A stretch of 64,000 bases of DNA from Ruminobacter sp964520475 (lineage in GTDB: Bacteria > Pseudomonadota > Gammaproteobacteria > Enterobacterales > Succinivibrionaceae): positions 124,001 to 188,000 of the forward strand of contig CAZFNS010000001.1 in NCBI GenBank assembly GCA_964520475.1, written 5' to 3'. This document shows, in pieces, positions 43,712 to 52,118 of this stretch (within the stretch, counting starts at the first letter, position 1; each line of letters starts with the position of its first letter). Both the position numbers and the translations under genes were made by a program. Below the pieces are notes generated by a model, which had not been told where the DNA came from, did not search any database, and saw nothing but the letters and a program-made list of their open reading frames with translations.

Positions 43712-43740
43712 ATTTTATGATTTATAATTTCTCATGTGAA
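43712..43740 (-). promoter_or_regulatory. Promoter of the mshI-mshG operon with CRP-like site
   Basis: TTCACA (43735-43740), exactly 17 bp, and TAAAAT (43712-43717) match the sigma-70 consensus at 5/6 each. TGTGA-N6-TCATG (43735-43750) overlaps the -35 and resembles a CRP site with a degenerate second half. The leader would be about 15 nt. Confidence 0.6.
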
Positions 43741-43914
43741 CTTTATCATGTAAAATTTGCCGATACTAAAAAAATAGCCTGTGAGCCGTTTAAAAGTATG
43801 ACGCGCGTTTGAATACTCGGGAATTTGCTTTTTCCCCCCGGGCGGGACGGGCGGGGACGGTTCCCTCCCCCGGTGGCCGGGCGCCCGGCCGGGAAAAGGA
43901 CGAATAAATATTAT

Positions 43915-43943
43915 TTGCATATTCGCAAAATTTGTATTATAAT
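43915..43943 (+). promoter_or_regulatory. Plus-strand promoter in the ssb upstream region
   Basis: TTGCAT (43915-43920), 17 bp and a perfect TATAAT (43938-43943). The -35 is inside the inverted repeat TTTGC-N6-GCAAA (43914-43929), and TTCGC/GCGAA arms flank the spacer and -10. Transcription would begin near 43950, some 370 nt before ssb. Confidence 0.55.
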
Positions 43944-44039
43944 GCGAAGAGACTGCGGGATCCGGGGCGGGAATTTTTTTTGCCGCCGCGGCGCGCCGAT
44001 CCCCCGCGTTCATATATAATATGTCGGGGATCCGGCCGG

Positions 44040-44066
44040 GGAACGTTCCGGTTTCCGCGGCGGAAA
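44040..44066. repeat. Adjacent short palindromes in the ssb leader
   Basis: GGAACGTTCC (44040-44049) is a perfect palindrome, followed at once by TTTCCGC-G-GCGGAAA (44052-44066). Both could fold in RNA or bind a dimeric protein. Confidence 0.5.
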
Positions 44067-44151
44067 AGTCATGAAGGAACGTACGCCGAGGCGTAAGCAA
44101 AGCGGAGAAAGAATACGGCGCAAAGACGCGGAGAAAAGCAAACAAAAAAGT

Positions 44152-44181
44152 TAAAGTAAAGTAAAGTAAATTAAAGTAAGG
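44152..44181 (+). repeat. Six tandem TAAAG-like pentamers in the ssb leader
   Basis: The units read TAAAG, TAAAG, TAAAG, TAAAT, TAAAG, TAAGG without interruption. The array lies about 140 bp before the ssb ATG in otherwise non-repetitive DNA. Confidence 0.85.
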
Positions 44182-44318
44182 TCAACACGGAGAAGCAAGG
44201 TCAGAGCGGGGTTTTGAAGTCATTTATATCGCAGTTCGGATTTAAGTCAGTTTCTTAAGTTTCGTTTTCGCATCGTTTTTATTTGGGAAGATTCAGGTTT
44301 AGGCAGGAGGAAATCATT

Positions 44319-45155
44319 ATGTCGGGACGCGGAGTCAACAAGGTTATTTTGCTGGGCAATCTGGCGGCGGATCCGGATTACCGGATCCTGAGCAACGGGG
44401 ACAACTGCATGGCCACGGTGAACATGGCCACCAACGAGTCGTACAAGGATCAGCAGGGGGTCATGCAGGACAGGACCGAATGGCACCGCCTCGTTTTCTG
44501 GGGCCGGCTGGCCGAGATAGCCCACACGTACCTGCGCAAGGGCGCGCAGATTTACGTCGAGGGCAAAATCAGGACCCGCAACTACGAGGATCAGAGCGGG
44601 CAGCGCCGCTACATCACCGAAATTCAGGTCACGGAGATGCAGATGCTCGGCTCCAAGGCGCAGAGCCAGCAGGACGCCGGGTACCAGAACCAGAATTACG
44701 GGTCGTCTTACGGCGGCCAGGGCGGCGGCTATCAGAACCGCCAGTACGGCGGCCAGTACGAGAGCCAGTACGAGGGTCAGAACGGCCAGTACGGCGGGCA
44801 GTACGGCAGGAGCCAGGGCCAGTACGGCGGTCAGGGCCAGTACGGCGGCCAGTCCTCATACCGCGGCGGGGGATACGGCAGGCAGCAGCCCGACGCCGCG
44901 CCGTCCCAGGGCTACGGCGGAGCGCCCGTGCCTCCCGTCCCGCCGGCTCCGGCCTACGGCGGCGCGCCCCTGCCTCCGCTGCCGCAGGCCCCGGGGGAAA
45001 GCGCGGGCGCCGACGCCGGCAAAAACCGGGGAGAGCAGCAGACGCCGGGCAATCTGAACCTCAGCCAGGCGCGGACTCCGGACAAGGAGCAGGTTCCGAA
45101 GGAGCCCGACATGCCCCAGACCCAGAAGTTCGACGAAGGGGATCTGCCCTTCTAG
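44319..45155 (+). CDS. ssb: Single-stranded DNA-binding protein with long Gly/Gln/Tyr-rich linker
   Basis: SSB coats single-stranded DNA and recruits repair and replication proteins. The start at ATG 44319 has a perfect AGGAGG 8 nt upstream. Residues 1-115 are the OB fold (VNKVILLGNLAADPDYR, WHRLVFWGRLAEIAHTYLRK). Residues about 120-265 form a disordered linker with YGGQ-type repeats followed by a Pro/Ala part. The tip is DEGDLPF, a variant of the usual DDDIPF that binds partner proteins. At 278 residues it is about 100 longer than the E. coli protein. Confidence 0.95.
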   Translation: MSGRGVNKVILLGNLAADPDYRILSNGDNCMATVNMATNESYKDQQGVMQDRTEWHRLVFWGRLAEIAHTYLRKGAQIYVEGKIRTRNYEDQSGQRRYITEIQVTEMQMLGSKAQSQQDAGYQNQNYGSSYGGQGGGYQNRQYGGQYESQYEGQNGQYGGQYGRSQGQYGGQGQYGGQSSYRGGGYGRQQPDAAPSQGYGGAPVPPVPPAPAYGGAPLPPLPQAPGESAGADAGKNRGEQQTPGNLNLSQARTPDKEQVPKEPDMPQTQKFDEGDLPF

Positions 45156-45179
45156 GAACGCGGGCGCGGCGCGCCGGTT

Positions 45180-45209
45180 CCGGCCCGGGGTTTCCCCGGG
45201 CCGGATTTT
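45180..45209 (+). terminator. Intrinsic terminator of ssb
   Basis: An 11-bp perfect stem CCGGCCCGGGG / CCCCGGGCCGG with a TTT loop is followed by ATTTTC. It starts 24 bp after the ssb stop. Confidence 0.8.
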
Positions 45210-45275
45210 CGTTTCCGGGCGGACGGGCGCGGCTCCGCTCCGGGGCCGCCCGCCCCGGCCCGCGGCCCGCCCCGC

Positions 45276-45304
45276 CTGACAACGCATGAAAAATGTGGTA
45301 TATT
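45276..45304 (+). promoter_or_regulatory. Promoter of the lptD-surA-rsmA-coaE-yacG operon
   Basis: CTGACA (45276-45281), 17 bp and TATATT (45299-45304) match consensus at 5/6 each. The start site near 45311 makes the upstream TTG at 45303 unusable and supports a GTG start for lptD. Confidence 0.6.
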
Positions 45305-45377
45305 GTTCGAGTCCCGCGGGGCCCGGGAGATCGCCCCATGCCTTTCCGGCATCTTCGCTTTTTCAAGGTTTAAGTCG

Positions 45378-47762
45378 GTGTTTAAACATTACGGAAAAAT
45401 CCTTCTGGCCATAGCCGCGTCCTCCGTATGCGCGGGAGCGGGGGCGGACGGCGCCGCGCCCGTTCCGGACTCCGGGAACGGCGCGTTCATGCAGGTGACC
45501 GACTACGACAAAAGGTGCTACGGGGACGTGCCCGAGTACGTGGCCCCGGACCGGCGCGAGGACGTGAGGAAAGTGCCGATTTCGATCTCCTCGGACAGCA
45601 TGCAGTCCAACATCAGAACCGGCATCAATTATTCGGGCAACGTCGAGATCGTGCAGGGGCGCAAAACCCTGAAGGCGGACGAAACGACCTTCAACCAGGC
45701 CACCCAGGAAATGACCGCCTCCGGCAACATCCACTACCAGGACGGGGAGATAACGGTCCGCAGCCCCAATTCGCTGTACACCAACCTCGACACGAACCAG
45801 ACCGAGCTCAACGACGCGGTTTACCAGATAAACGGCACGGTCGTCCGGGGCAAGACCAGGAAGGCCGTCCTCAACAACGGGGAAAAGACCATCACCCTGC
45901 ACGACGCCTCGGTGACGACCTGTCCCGCCGACCAGGAGTCCTGGTCCCTCGAGTCCGACAAAATCAGCATCGACCAGTCCAAGGTGTTCGGCGAGGCGTA
46001 CAACACGGTGTTCCGCTTTTACGACGTTCCCCTGCTGTACCTGCCCTACTTCAACTTCCCGGTCAAGAACGTGCGGAAATCGGGGCTCCTGTACCCGGAC
46101 ATCGAATACACCTCCACGGACGGCGGCATGCTGACCATGCCCGTTTACTGGAACATCGCGCCCAACTACGACTTCACCTACAGTCCCAAGATCATCTCGA
46201 GAAGGGGGCTGCTGAACACAGGCGAGTTCCGCTACATGCCCTTCCGGGACACGTCCGGCATCCTGTACGCGCAGTACATCAACCACGACCGGCGCGACGC
46301 CCCCGACGGCAGGCCCAATCCCCGGGAAAGATGGCTGGTCAACTTAAGGCACGGCAGCTACTTCCTCGGCCGCGACCTGGGCGTGGAGATCGACTACACG
46401 CGGATACGCGACAAGGATTACAACTACGTCAAGGACTTCGACCCGGACATAACCGAGCCGATCGACAACCAGCTGGTCAAGTCGGGCCGGGTCTTCTACG
46501 ACGCGGACAGGCTGGAGGCGTCCGTCCTGTACCTGCAGTACCAGCAGCTGGTTCCGGAGATCTACCGGACCGGGCTCCCCTTCAAGCTGATGCCCCGCGT
46601 CGAGCTGGGCTGGCACGACACCCCCGCGTCCTTCCTCAGCTACGGCGGGAATTTCGAGTATTCGCGGTTCCAGCTGGATCATTTCGAGAGGCAGCGGGGC
46701 TATAAGGGCGAGCGCTACCACTTCCAGCCGGAAATCGAGATTCCGTTCGTCAACAACGAGGGGCTGGAGATCCGGGCCGCCGGGCGGGGCTTCATCACGC
46801 ACTACAACCAGAACATCCCGGCGTCGCTGAGCCCGGTGTACACGTTCTACGGCTTCGGCCCCGGGACGCTCGACGATTCCGTCACCCGGTACCTGTACGA
46901 GGCGGAAGTGTACGGCAAGGCGGTGTTCGTGAACGACCGGGGCCCGTTCGTCATGACGGTGGAGCCGGAAGTCCAGTACATGTACATACCGTACAAGGAT
47001 CAGAGCGGCATCGGCATATACGACAGCACCGACCGGGTGTACGACTTCTATTCCCTCTTCAGCTACAAGAAATACGCCGGCATCGACCGCATCGCCGACA
47101 CCAACCGGATAAGCTACGGCGTCACCTACCGGATTTTCGACCGCGACTACCGGGAGAAACTGCGGTTCAACCTGGGGCAGGGCTACGATTTCCGCAGCCA
47201 GAAGATGAATTTCTATCCCGACTTCAACGTCAGCTCGTACCCGCGCACGCCCGTCGCGGCCAGCCTGAACCTGAGCCTGTGGGACTACCTTTCGGCGAAC
47301 GGCGGCATGGTGTACAACACGGAGAGGCGGGAAACGTCCACCTGGTACACGCAGGTGAACGGCATGTACGAGGACTTCAAGGCGCAGCTTTCCTACCGGT
47401 ACATGCGCGACGGCAACCGGACGGTCAACGCGGACATCATCGACCTCAAGCAGCTCGGCGGCACGGTGAGCTTTCCGATCACCGCGGACGTCAAGGGCAT
47501 AGCGGCCATGTACTACGACCTCGAGCAGCACCACAACATCGACCAGAAGCTCGCCCTGAAGTACGAGTCGTGCTGCTACAGCGTGGGTTTCAAGGTCGAG
47601 AGGTACAAAAAGCCCGACAACTACACCCTCACCGCCAAAAGCGAAACGAAGGTCGGGGTGTTCTTCGAGCTCAAGGGCCTGACCGAGCCGGCGGAGAACA
47701 ACACGTTCAACCCGGAAACCAAGCTGATTCCCTACAACGAAACGATCAATCTGAACAGATAG
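45378..47762 (+). CDS. lptD: LPS-assembly protein LptD
   Basis: LptD is the outer-membrane barrel that inserts lipopolysaccharide, working with LptE. I choose GTG at 45378 (AAGG 9 nt upstream), giving a 794-residue precursor with a signal peptide (FKHYGKILLAIAASSVCAGA); a TTG at 45303 overlaps the promoter. An OstA-like beta-jellyroll (about 65-210) precedes the barrel. The four disulfide cysteines are present at 47, 182, 732 and 733 (E. coli 31, 173, 724, 725). surA follows after 10 bp. Confidence 0.94.
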   Translation: MFKHYGKILLAIAASSVCAGAGADGAAPVPDSGNGAFMQVTDYDKRCYGDVPEYVAPDRREDVRKVPISISSDSMQSNIRTGINYSGNVEIVQGRKTLKADETTFNQATQEMTASGNIHYQDGEITVRSPNSLYTNLDTNQTELNDAVYQINGTVVRGKTRKAVLNNGEKTITLHDASVTTCPADQESWSLESDKISIDQSKVFGEAYNTVFRFYDVPLLYLPYFNFPVKNVRKSGLLYPDIEYTSTDGGMLTMPVYWNIAPNYDFTYSPKIISRRGLLNTGEFRYMPFRDTSGILYAQYINHDRRDAPDGRPNPRERWLVNLRHGSYFLGRDLGVEIDYTRIRDKDYNYVKDFDPDITEPIDNQLVKSGRVFYDADRLEASVLYLQYQQLVPEIYRTGLPFKLMPRVELGWHDTPASFLSYGGNFEYSRFQLDHFERQRGYKGERYHFQPEIEIPFVNNEGLEIRAAGRGFITHYNQNIPASLSPVYTFYGFGPGTLDDSVTRYLYEAEVYGKAVFVNDRGPFVMTVEPEVQYMYIPYKDQSGIGIYDSTDRVYDFYSLFSYKKYAGIDRIADTNRISYGVTYRIFDRDYREKLRFNLGQGYDFRSQKMNFYPDFNVSSYPRTPVAASLNLSLWDYLSANGGMVYNTERRETSTWYTQVNGMYEDFKAQLSYRYMRDGNRTVNADIIDLKQLGGTVSFPITADVKGIAAMYYDLEQHHNIDQKLALKYESCCYSVGFKVERYKKPDNYTLTAKSETKVGVFFELKGLTEPAENNTFNPETKLIPYNETINLNR

Positions 47763-47772
47763 GATTTTTACG

Positions 47773-49071
47773 ATGTCATACCAACCGCTTCTCAGAACGG
47801 CCGCCGCGGCGGCTCTCGCCGCCGTCCTCCTCGCCGCGCCGGCCGGCGCGGCGGAGTACCTGGTGGACCGGACCGTGGCCATCGCGGGGGACGAGGCGAT
47901 TTTATTCAGCGATCTGAACGCCGAGATTGTCAAGTACAAGCAGTTCCTGAAATCCAAGAACGCCGAGATGCCCCCGGACGACATCCTGCGGAAAAACGTG
48001 CTGGATCAGCTCATCACCCGCCGGCTGGTCCTGCAGCTGGCCGCGAAAAACAACATCGAGATCAGCGACACCGACCTTGACCGGGCGATAACCCAGATCG
48101 CCGAGCGGGCCGGCACGACCCCGGAGAAGCTCATGGACGGGTACCGGGCCACGGGGCTCAGCGACGCGGCGATCCGGAATTCCATCCGGGAAGACATCAT
48201 CATCGACGAAATCAGGCAGAGCCAGGTGCGCAACCGCATCCGCATTTCCGACGAGGAAGTGAACCAGCTCGCGGACGTGCTCAAGCAGCAGGCCGCGCAC
48301 ATGCTCACCTACCATCTGGCGGTAATCAACTTCGTCCTGCCCGTCTCGCCCACCCCGGCGCAGACCGACGCGGCCAACCGCAAGGTCAGCCAGCTCATGA
48401 GGGAACTGCACGCGGGCCTGCCCTTCGCCGACGCCGCCCGGAAGTACTCCGAGACTGGCAACGCCGTCGACGGCGGGGACATCGGCAAGCTCACCATCAA
48501 CGAGATCCCGCCCTTCGCGGCCGCCGCCGTTTCCCGGGCCTCCGCGGGCGACGTGCTCGGGCCCGTCAAGACGGACCGGGGCCTCACCGTCATCAAGGTG
48601 TACGAAATCGAAAAGCTGAAACCCGAGCCGATCGAGCAGGTGAAGGTCCGGCACATCCTCCTCACCACCAACGTGATTTTCGACGACGAGGCGGCGGAGA
48701 GCCGCCTGAAGACCCTGAGAAACGAGATCATAAACGGCGGGAGGAAGTTCGACGAGACCGCCCGGATGTACTCGAACGATCCCGGAACCTCCTACAACGG
48801 CGGGCTCATGGACTGGATGAACCCCGAAGTGTTCGACCCGCGCTTCCGCGACGCCGTGGCCAAGCTGCAGCCCGGGGAAATCAGCGAGCCGTTCCGCAGC
48901 GGCTTCGGCTGGCACATCGCCGAGCTCATCGACCGGAAGGTCGACACCGACTCGATCGAGGCCTACAAGATCAAGGCGAGGGAAATAATCTCCAACCGCT
49001 CGCTCATGGAAGAGAGCGAAAAGTGGGAACGGGAACTCCGGGACTCCTCCTACATCAAAATCCTGAATTAG
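47773..49071 (+). CDS. surA: Periplasmic chaperone and peptidyl-prolyl isomerase SurA
   Basis: SurA escorts outer-membrane proteins, including LptD, to the Bam complex. The 432-residue precursor (E. coli 428) has a signal peptide ending PAGAAE, an N-terminal chaperone domain (about 28-180), two parvulin domains (LAVINFVLPVS to near 285, then VRHILLTTNVIFDDEAA to near 395), and a C-terminal helix. ATG 47773 follows AGGA by 8 nt. pdxA, which follows surA in E. coli, is absent. Confidence 0.95.
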   Translation: MSYQPLLRTAAAAALAAVLLAAPAGAAEYLVDRTVAIAGDEAILFSDLNAEIVKYKQFLKSKNAEMPPDDILRKNVLDQLITRRLVLQLAAKNNIEISDTDLDRAITQIAERAGTTPEKLMDGYRATGLSDAAIRNSIREDIIIDEIRQSQVRNRIRISDEEVNQLADVLKQQAAHMLTYHLAVINFVLPVSPTPAQTDAANRKVSQLMRELHAGLPFADAARKYSETGNAVDGGDIGKLTINEIPPFAAAAVSRASAGDVLGPVKTDRGLTVIKVYEIEKLKPEPIEQVKVRHILLTTNVIFDDEAAESRLKTLRNEIINGGRKFDETARMYSNDPGTSYNGGLMDWMNPEVFDPRFRDAVAKLQPGEISEPFRSGFGWHIAELIDRKVDTDSIEAYKIKAREIISNRSLMEESEKWERELRDSSYIKILN

Positions 49072-49105
49072 CCCCGGCCGCCCGGCATTTTACGGAGAAG
49101 CAGGC

Positions 49106-49927
49106 ATGACGCGAGATTTGGTGACGGACGGGCACGCGGCCCGCAGGCGGTTCGGCCAGAACTTCCTCCGGGATCCGCGCGTGATCGCCGGCATCGTCGG
49201 GGCCCTGAACCCTTCCCCGGACGACAACATCGCCGAGATCGGCCCCGGCCTCGGGGCCCTCACCGTCCCCGTGAGCGCGAGGGTGCGGAAGCTCCGCGTG
49301 ATCGAGCTCGACCGGGACCTCGCCGCGCGGCTGCGCGACGACCCCGGGCTCGCGCCGCGGCTCGAGATCCACGAGGCCGACGCCCTCAGATTCGATTTCC
49401 GTTCCGTCGCCTCCCCGGAAAACCCCGTGAGGATCTTCGGCAACCTGCCCTACAACATCTCGACCCCGCTCATGCTGCGGCTTTTCGCCCAGACCGACGT
49501 CATCAGGGACATGCATTTCATGCTGCAGAAGGAAGTCGCGCTGCGGCTCGCGGCCGCGCCGGGCTCCAAGGACTACGGCCGCCTGTCGGTGATCACCCAG
49601 TACCACTGCCGGGTCATCCCGGTGATGGAGGTCGCGCCCGGCGCTTTCCGCCCCGTCCCCAAGGTCACCAGCGCGGTGGTCAGGCTCGTCCCCCACGCCG
49701 TCAAGCCGTGCGAGGCCCGGGACGTGAAGAAGCTCGAGCAGGTTCTCGCCGCGGCCTTCGGCCAGCGGCGCAAGGCCCTGCGCAACAGCCTCGGGGCCCT
49801 CTTCACCGGCGCCGAGCTGGAGCGGTGCGGCGTAAGCCCCGGCGCGCGCGCCGAAAACATCCCGCCCGCGGGCTACTGCCGGCTGGCGGATTATCTGACG
49901 GAGCGGGAAAGCGGTTCAAACGGATGA
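49106..49927 (+). CDS. rsmA: 16S rRNA (adenine(1518)-N6/adenine(1519)-N6)-dimethyltransferase
   Basis: RsmA (KsgA) dimethylates two adenines in helix 45 of 16S rRNA late in 30S assembly. The 273-residue protein has RRRFGQNFLRDP, the SAM motif EIGPGLGALT near 44-53, and the catalytic NLPYNI near 113-118; the C-terminal part reads FGQRRKALRNSLG. It lies 34 bp after surA and overlaps coaE by 4 bp (ATGA). Confidence 0.95.
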   Translation: MTRDLVTDGHAARRRFGQNFLRDPRVIAGIVGALNPSPDDNIAEIGPGLGALTVPVSARVRKLRVIELDRDLAARLRDDPGLAPRLEIHEADALRFDFRSVASPENPVRIFGNLPYNISTPLMLRLFAQTDVIRDMHFMLQKEVALRLAAAPGSKDYGRLSVITQYHCRVIPVMEVAPGAFRPVPKVTSAVVRLVPHAVKPCEARDVKKLEQVLAAAFGQRRKALRNSLGALFTGAELERCGVSPGARAENIPPAGYCRLADYLTERESGSNG

Positions 49928-50547
49928 AAAACGCCTGGATACTCGGCCTGACCGGAGGAATCGGCTCCGGGAAGAGCACGGTCGGAAATTTTCTCGCGGA
50001 GTTCGGCTGCGGCCTTGTGGACGCCGATGTGTGCGCGCGCGAGGCGGTGGCTCCCGGCACGGAGGGTCTCGCCGGCCTGACCGGCCGCTTCGGCCCCGGG
50101 ATCCTGCGCGGAGACGGCACCCTCGACCGCGCCAGACTCAGGACCGTGGTTTTCACGGACCCGGACAGCCTCGACTTCGTAAACGCCCTCCTCCATCCCC
50201 TGATCGGCCGGATCATCGCCGAGCGGCTCGCCCGCCCGGAGGGGGCGTACACCGTGCTGATGGCGCCCCTCCTGTTCGAGAAGGGCCTCGACCGGCTGAC
50301 CGACCGCGTGCTCTGCATGGACATCGGCGAGGAGGTCCAGATCGCCCGGACCATGGAGCGGGACGGCTGCAGCCGGGAGATCGCCGCCGCCATCATCAGG
50401 CGCCAGTGGCCGGCCGAACGGCGGCGGGCGCGCAGCGACGACGTCCTGGTGTCCGATTTCCCGACCCTCGCGGAGCTGAAGGAAGCCGTGCGCGCGCTCC
50501 ATCGCAAATACCTCGCCCTGAGCGGGGGAGGAGGGCAGGCGCGGTGA
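49924..50547 (+). CDS. coaE: Dephospho-CoA kinase
   Basis: CoaE phosphorylates dephospho-CoA, the last step of coenzyme A synthesis. The 207-residue protein has the P-loop GGIGSGKS at 11-18, the acceptor-binding DADVCAREAV near 36-45, and the lid-type segment RQWPAERRRARSDD. It starts inside the rsmA stop and ends inside the yacG start, so the three are probably translated together. Confidence 0.95.
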   Translation: MKNAWILGLTGGIGSGKSTVGNFLAEFGCGLVDADVCAREAVAPGTEGLAGLTGRFGPGILRGDGTLDRARLRTVVFTDPDSLDFVNALLHPLIGRIIAERLARPEGAYTVLMAPLLFEKGLDRLTDRVLCMDIGEEVQIARTMERDGCSREIAAAIIRRQWPAERRRARSDDVLVSDFPTLAELKEAVRALHRKYLALSGGGGQAR

Positions 50548-50765
50548 CGAAAGTCAGATGCCCCGCGTGCGGGCGGGAGACCGAATGGAGCCCGGCGAAC
50601 CGGTACAGGCCCTTCTGTTCCGAAAGGTGCCGGACCGCCGACCTCGGCGGCTGGTTCTCCGAAAGGTACCGCATTTCCTCCCCGGCCGCGCCGGAAGACC
50701 TCGAGGACGAAACCCTGGCCCGGGAACTCGAAGAAGCCCGGGAAAACGGCGCCCGCGAAAAATAA
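50544..50765 (+). CDS. yacG: DNA gyrase inhibitor YacG
   Basis: YacG is a small zinc protein that binds GyrB and blocks DNA binding by gyrase. The 73-residue product has the treble-clef cysteines CPAC near 6-9 and CSERC near 26-30, a central RPFCSERCRTADLGGWFSER, and an acidic tail. The start is GTG (50544-50546) overlapping the coaE stop, with GGAGG upstream inside coaE. It probably closes the operon; a weak hairpin follows at 50773-50797. Confidence 0.88.
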   Translation: MTKVRCPACGRETEWSPANRYRPFCSERCRTADLGGWFSERYRISSPAAPEDLEDETLARELEEARENGAREK

Positions 50766-50860
50766 ACCCCCCGAACCCGCGGTTTTACGCGGTTCCCGTC
50801 ATTTTCTCCCTTTCGTTAAAAAAAATAAAACCCCGGCTCACGGGAGGGCGGCGCGTGGGT

Positions 50861-50866
50861 TATAAT
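50861..50866 (+). promoter_or_regulatory. Candidate -10 element of the glgC promoter
   Basis: A perfect TATAAT lies 33 bp before the glgC ATG. The -35 position (TCACGG at 17 bp) is poor, so an activator may be needed. Confidence 0.45.
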
Positions 50867-50899
50867 TTATGAAGGGTTACTGTTTCTCGAGGTCTGCTT

Positions 50900-52117
50900 A
50901 TGGGTGGCGTTCTTGCAATGGTTCTGGCCGGCGGCGAGGGAACTCGCCTCCAGCCTCTCACGGTGTCCCGGTCGAAACCGGCGGTGCCGTTCGCGGGGAG
51001 TTACCGCCTGATCGATTTCGTGCTCAACAACTTCGTGAACTCGGACATCATCAGGATATTCGTGCTTACCCAGTTCAAAAGCCAGTCGCTGTACATGCAC
51101 ATCAAAAAGGGCTGGACGGTCAACGGCATTCCCGGATGCTTCATCGACCCCATCCCCGCTCAGATGATCCTGGGCAAAAGGTGGTACGACGGCACGGCGG
51201 ACGCCATTTATCAGAACCTCAGCTTCATCAAGTACAACTCGCCCGAGCAGGTGTGCATCTTCGGCAGCGACCACGTGTACAAGATGGACATCCGGCAGAT
51301 GCTCAATTTCCACCGGAAAACCGGCGCGGTGCTGACGGTCTCCGCCATCAAGGTTCCCATCAGGCAGGCCAAAAGCTTCGGGGTCATCGAAGTGGACAAG
51401 GACTGGCGGATGATCGGGTTCGAGGAGAAGCCCCGCAACCCCAAGCCCATCCCCGGCGACCCGGAGTACGCCCTCGCGTCCATGGGCAACTATATCTTCG
51501 AGTCGGACACGCTCTACGAGGAGCTGGCCATTGATTCCGTCAGCGCGGAATCGTCCCACGACTTCGGCTGCGACATCATCCCGGCCATCTTCCCCAAAAA
51601 GCCCGTGTACGTGTACAACTTCCTCGACAACCGCATCCCGAACGAGAAGACCCCGGGGTACTGGCGGGACGTCGGGAGCATCGACATGTACTGGCGGACG
51701 AGCATGGAGCTCCTCTCGCGGAATCCCGGCTTCGAGCTGCACAATCCCGACTGGCCGCTGCACACCAACTACCCGCCCCTGCCGCCCGCCAACTTCATCG
51801 ACACCGCCGACGTCAAGTGCTCCGTGTCCGAGAGCATGATCTCCTCGGGGTGCCGCGTCGTCGGGGCCACGGTGCACCACAGCATCTGCGGGTTCAACTG
51901 CCGCATCGGCGAGAGCGCGGAGGTCACCGATTCCGTGCTGCTCGGCGACGTGGACGTCGGAGCGGGCTGCGTCGTCAAGAAAGCCATCATCGACAAGCAC
52001 GTCAGAATCGCCCCCGGGACGGTCATCGGGGTAAACCCCGAGCACGACCGCAACTTTTTCACCGTGTCCGAAGGAGGAGTCGCGGTGATACCCAAGGGCG
52101 CGAAGATAGGTTTCTGA
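50900..52117 (+). CDS. glgC: Glucose-1-phosphate adenylyltransferase
   Basis: GlgC makes ADP-glucose, the committed step of bacterial glycogen synthesis. The 405-residue protein has the nucleotidyltransferase motif GGEGTRL at 11-17, the catalytic SDHVYKMD region, GFEEKP-NPKPIPG for glucose-1-phosphate, and a left-handed beta-helix from about 300. It begins nearer the catalytic domain than the 431-residue E. coli enzyme, so part of the N-terminal allosteric region is shorter. ATG 50900 has GAGG 7 nt upstream. glgA follows after 1 bp. Confidence 0.94.
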   Translation: MGGVLAMVLAGGEGTRLQPLTVSRSKPAVPFAGSYRLIDFVLNNFVNSDIIRIFVLTQFKSQSLYMHIKKGWTVNGIPGCFIDPIPAQMILGKRWYDGTADAIYQNLSFIKYNSPEQVCIFGSDHVYKMDIRQMLNFHRKTGAVLTVSAIKVPIRQAKSFGVIEVDKDWRMIGFEEKPRNPKPIPGDPEYALASMGNYIFESDTLYEELAIDSVSAESSHDFGCDIIPAIFPKKPVYVYNFLDNRIPNEKTPGYWRDVGSIDMYWRTSMELLSRNPGFELHNPDWPLHTNYPPLPPANFIDTADVKCSVSESMISSGCRVVGATVHHSICGFNCRIGESAEVTDSVLLGDVDVGAGCVVKKAIIDKHVRIAPGTVIGVNPEHDRNFFTVSEGGVAVIPKGAKIGF

Positions 52118-52118
52118 T

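Larger units (their letters stand above)
43690..44318. other. 629-bp divergent control region between mshI and ssb
   Basis: No credible coding sequence is present; the one longer minus-strand frame (43732-44145) has coding-atypical composition and no Shine-Dalgarno. The region holds a minus promoter for the msh operon (43712-43740), a plus promoter (43915-43943) embedded in inverted repeats, several short palindromes (44040-44066), and a run of TAAAG pentamers (44152-44181). It is clearly richer in A+T than the flanking genes. Confidence 0.7.

Noticed and set aside
43732..44145. 137-codon minus-strand frame in the msh-ssb spacer
   Set aside because: It overlaps the repeats and both promoters, has no ribosome-binding site, and its composition is unlike the other genes. 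I treat it as a chance frame.
45303..45377. N-terminal extension of LptD starting at TTG 45303
   Set aside because: The TTG overlaps the -10 box of a good promoter, and the GTG at 45378 leaves a normal signal peptide with a Shine-Dalgarno.
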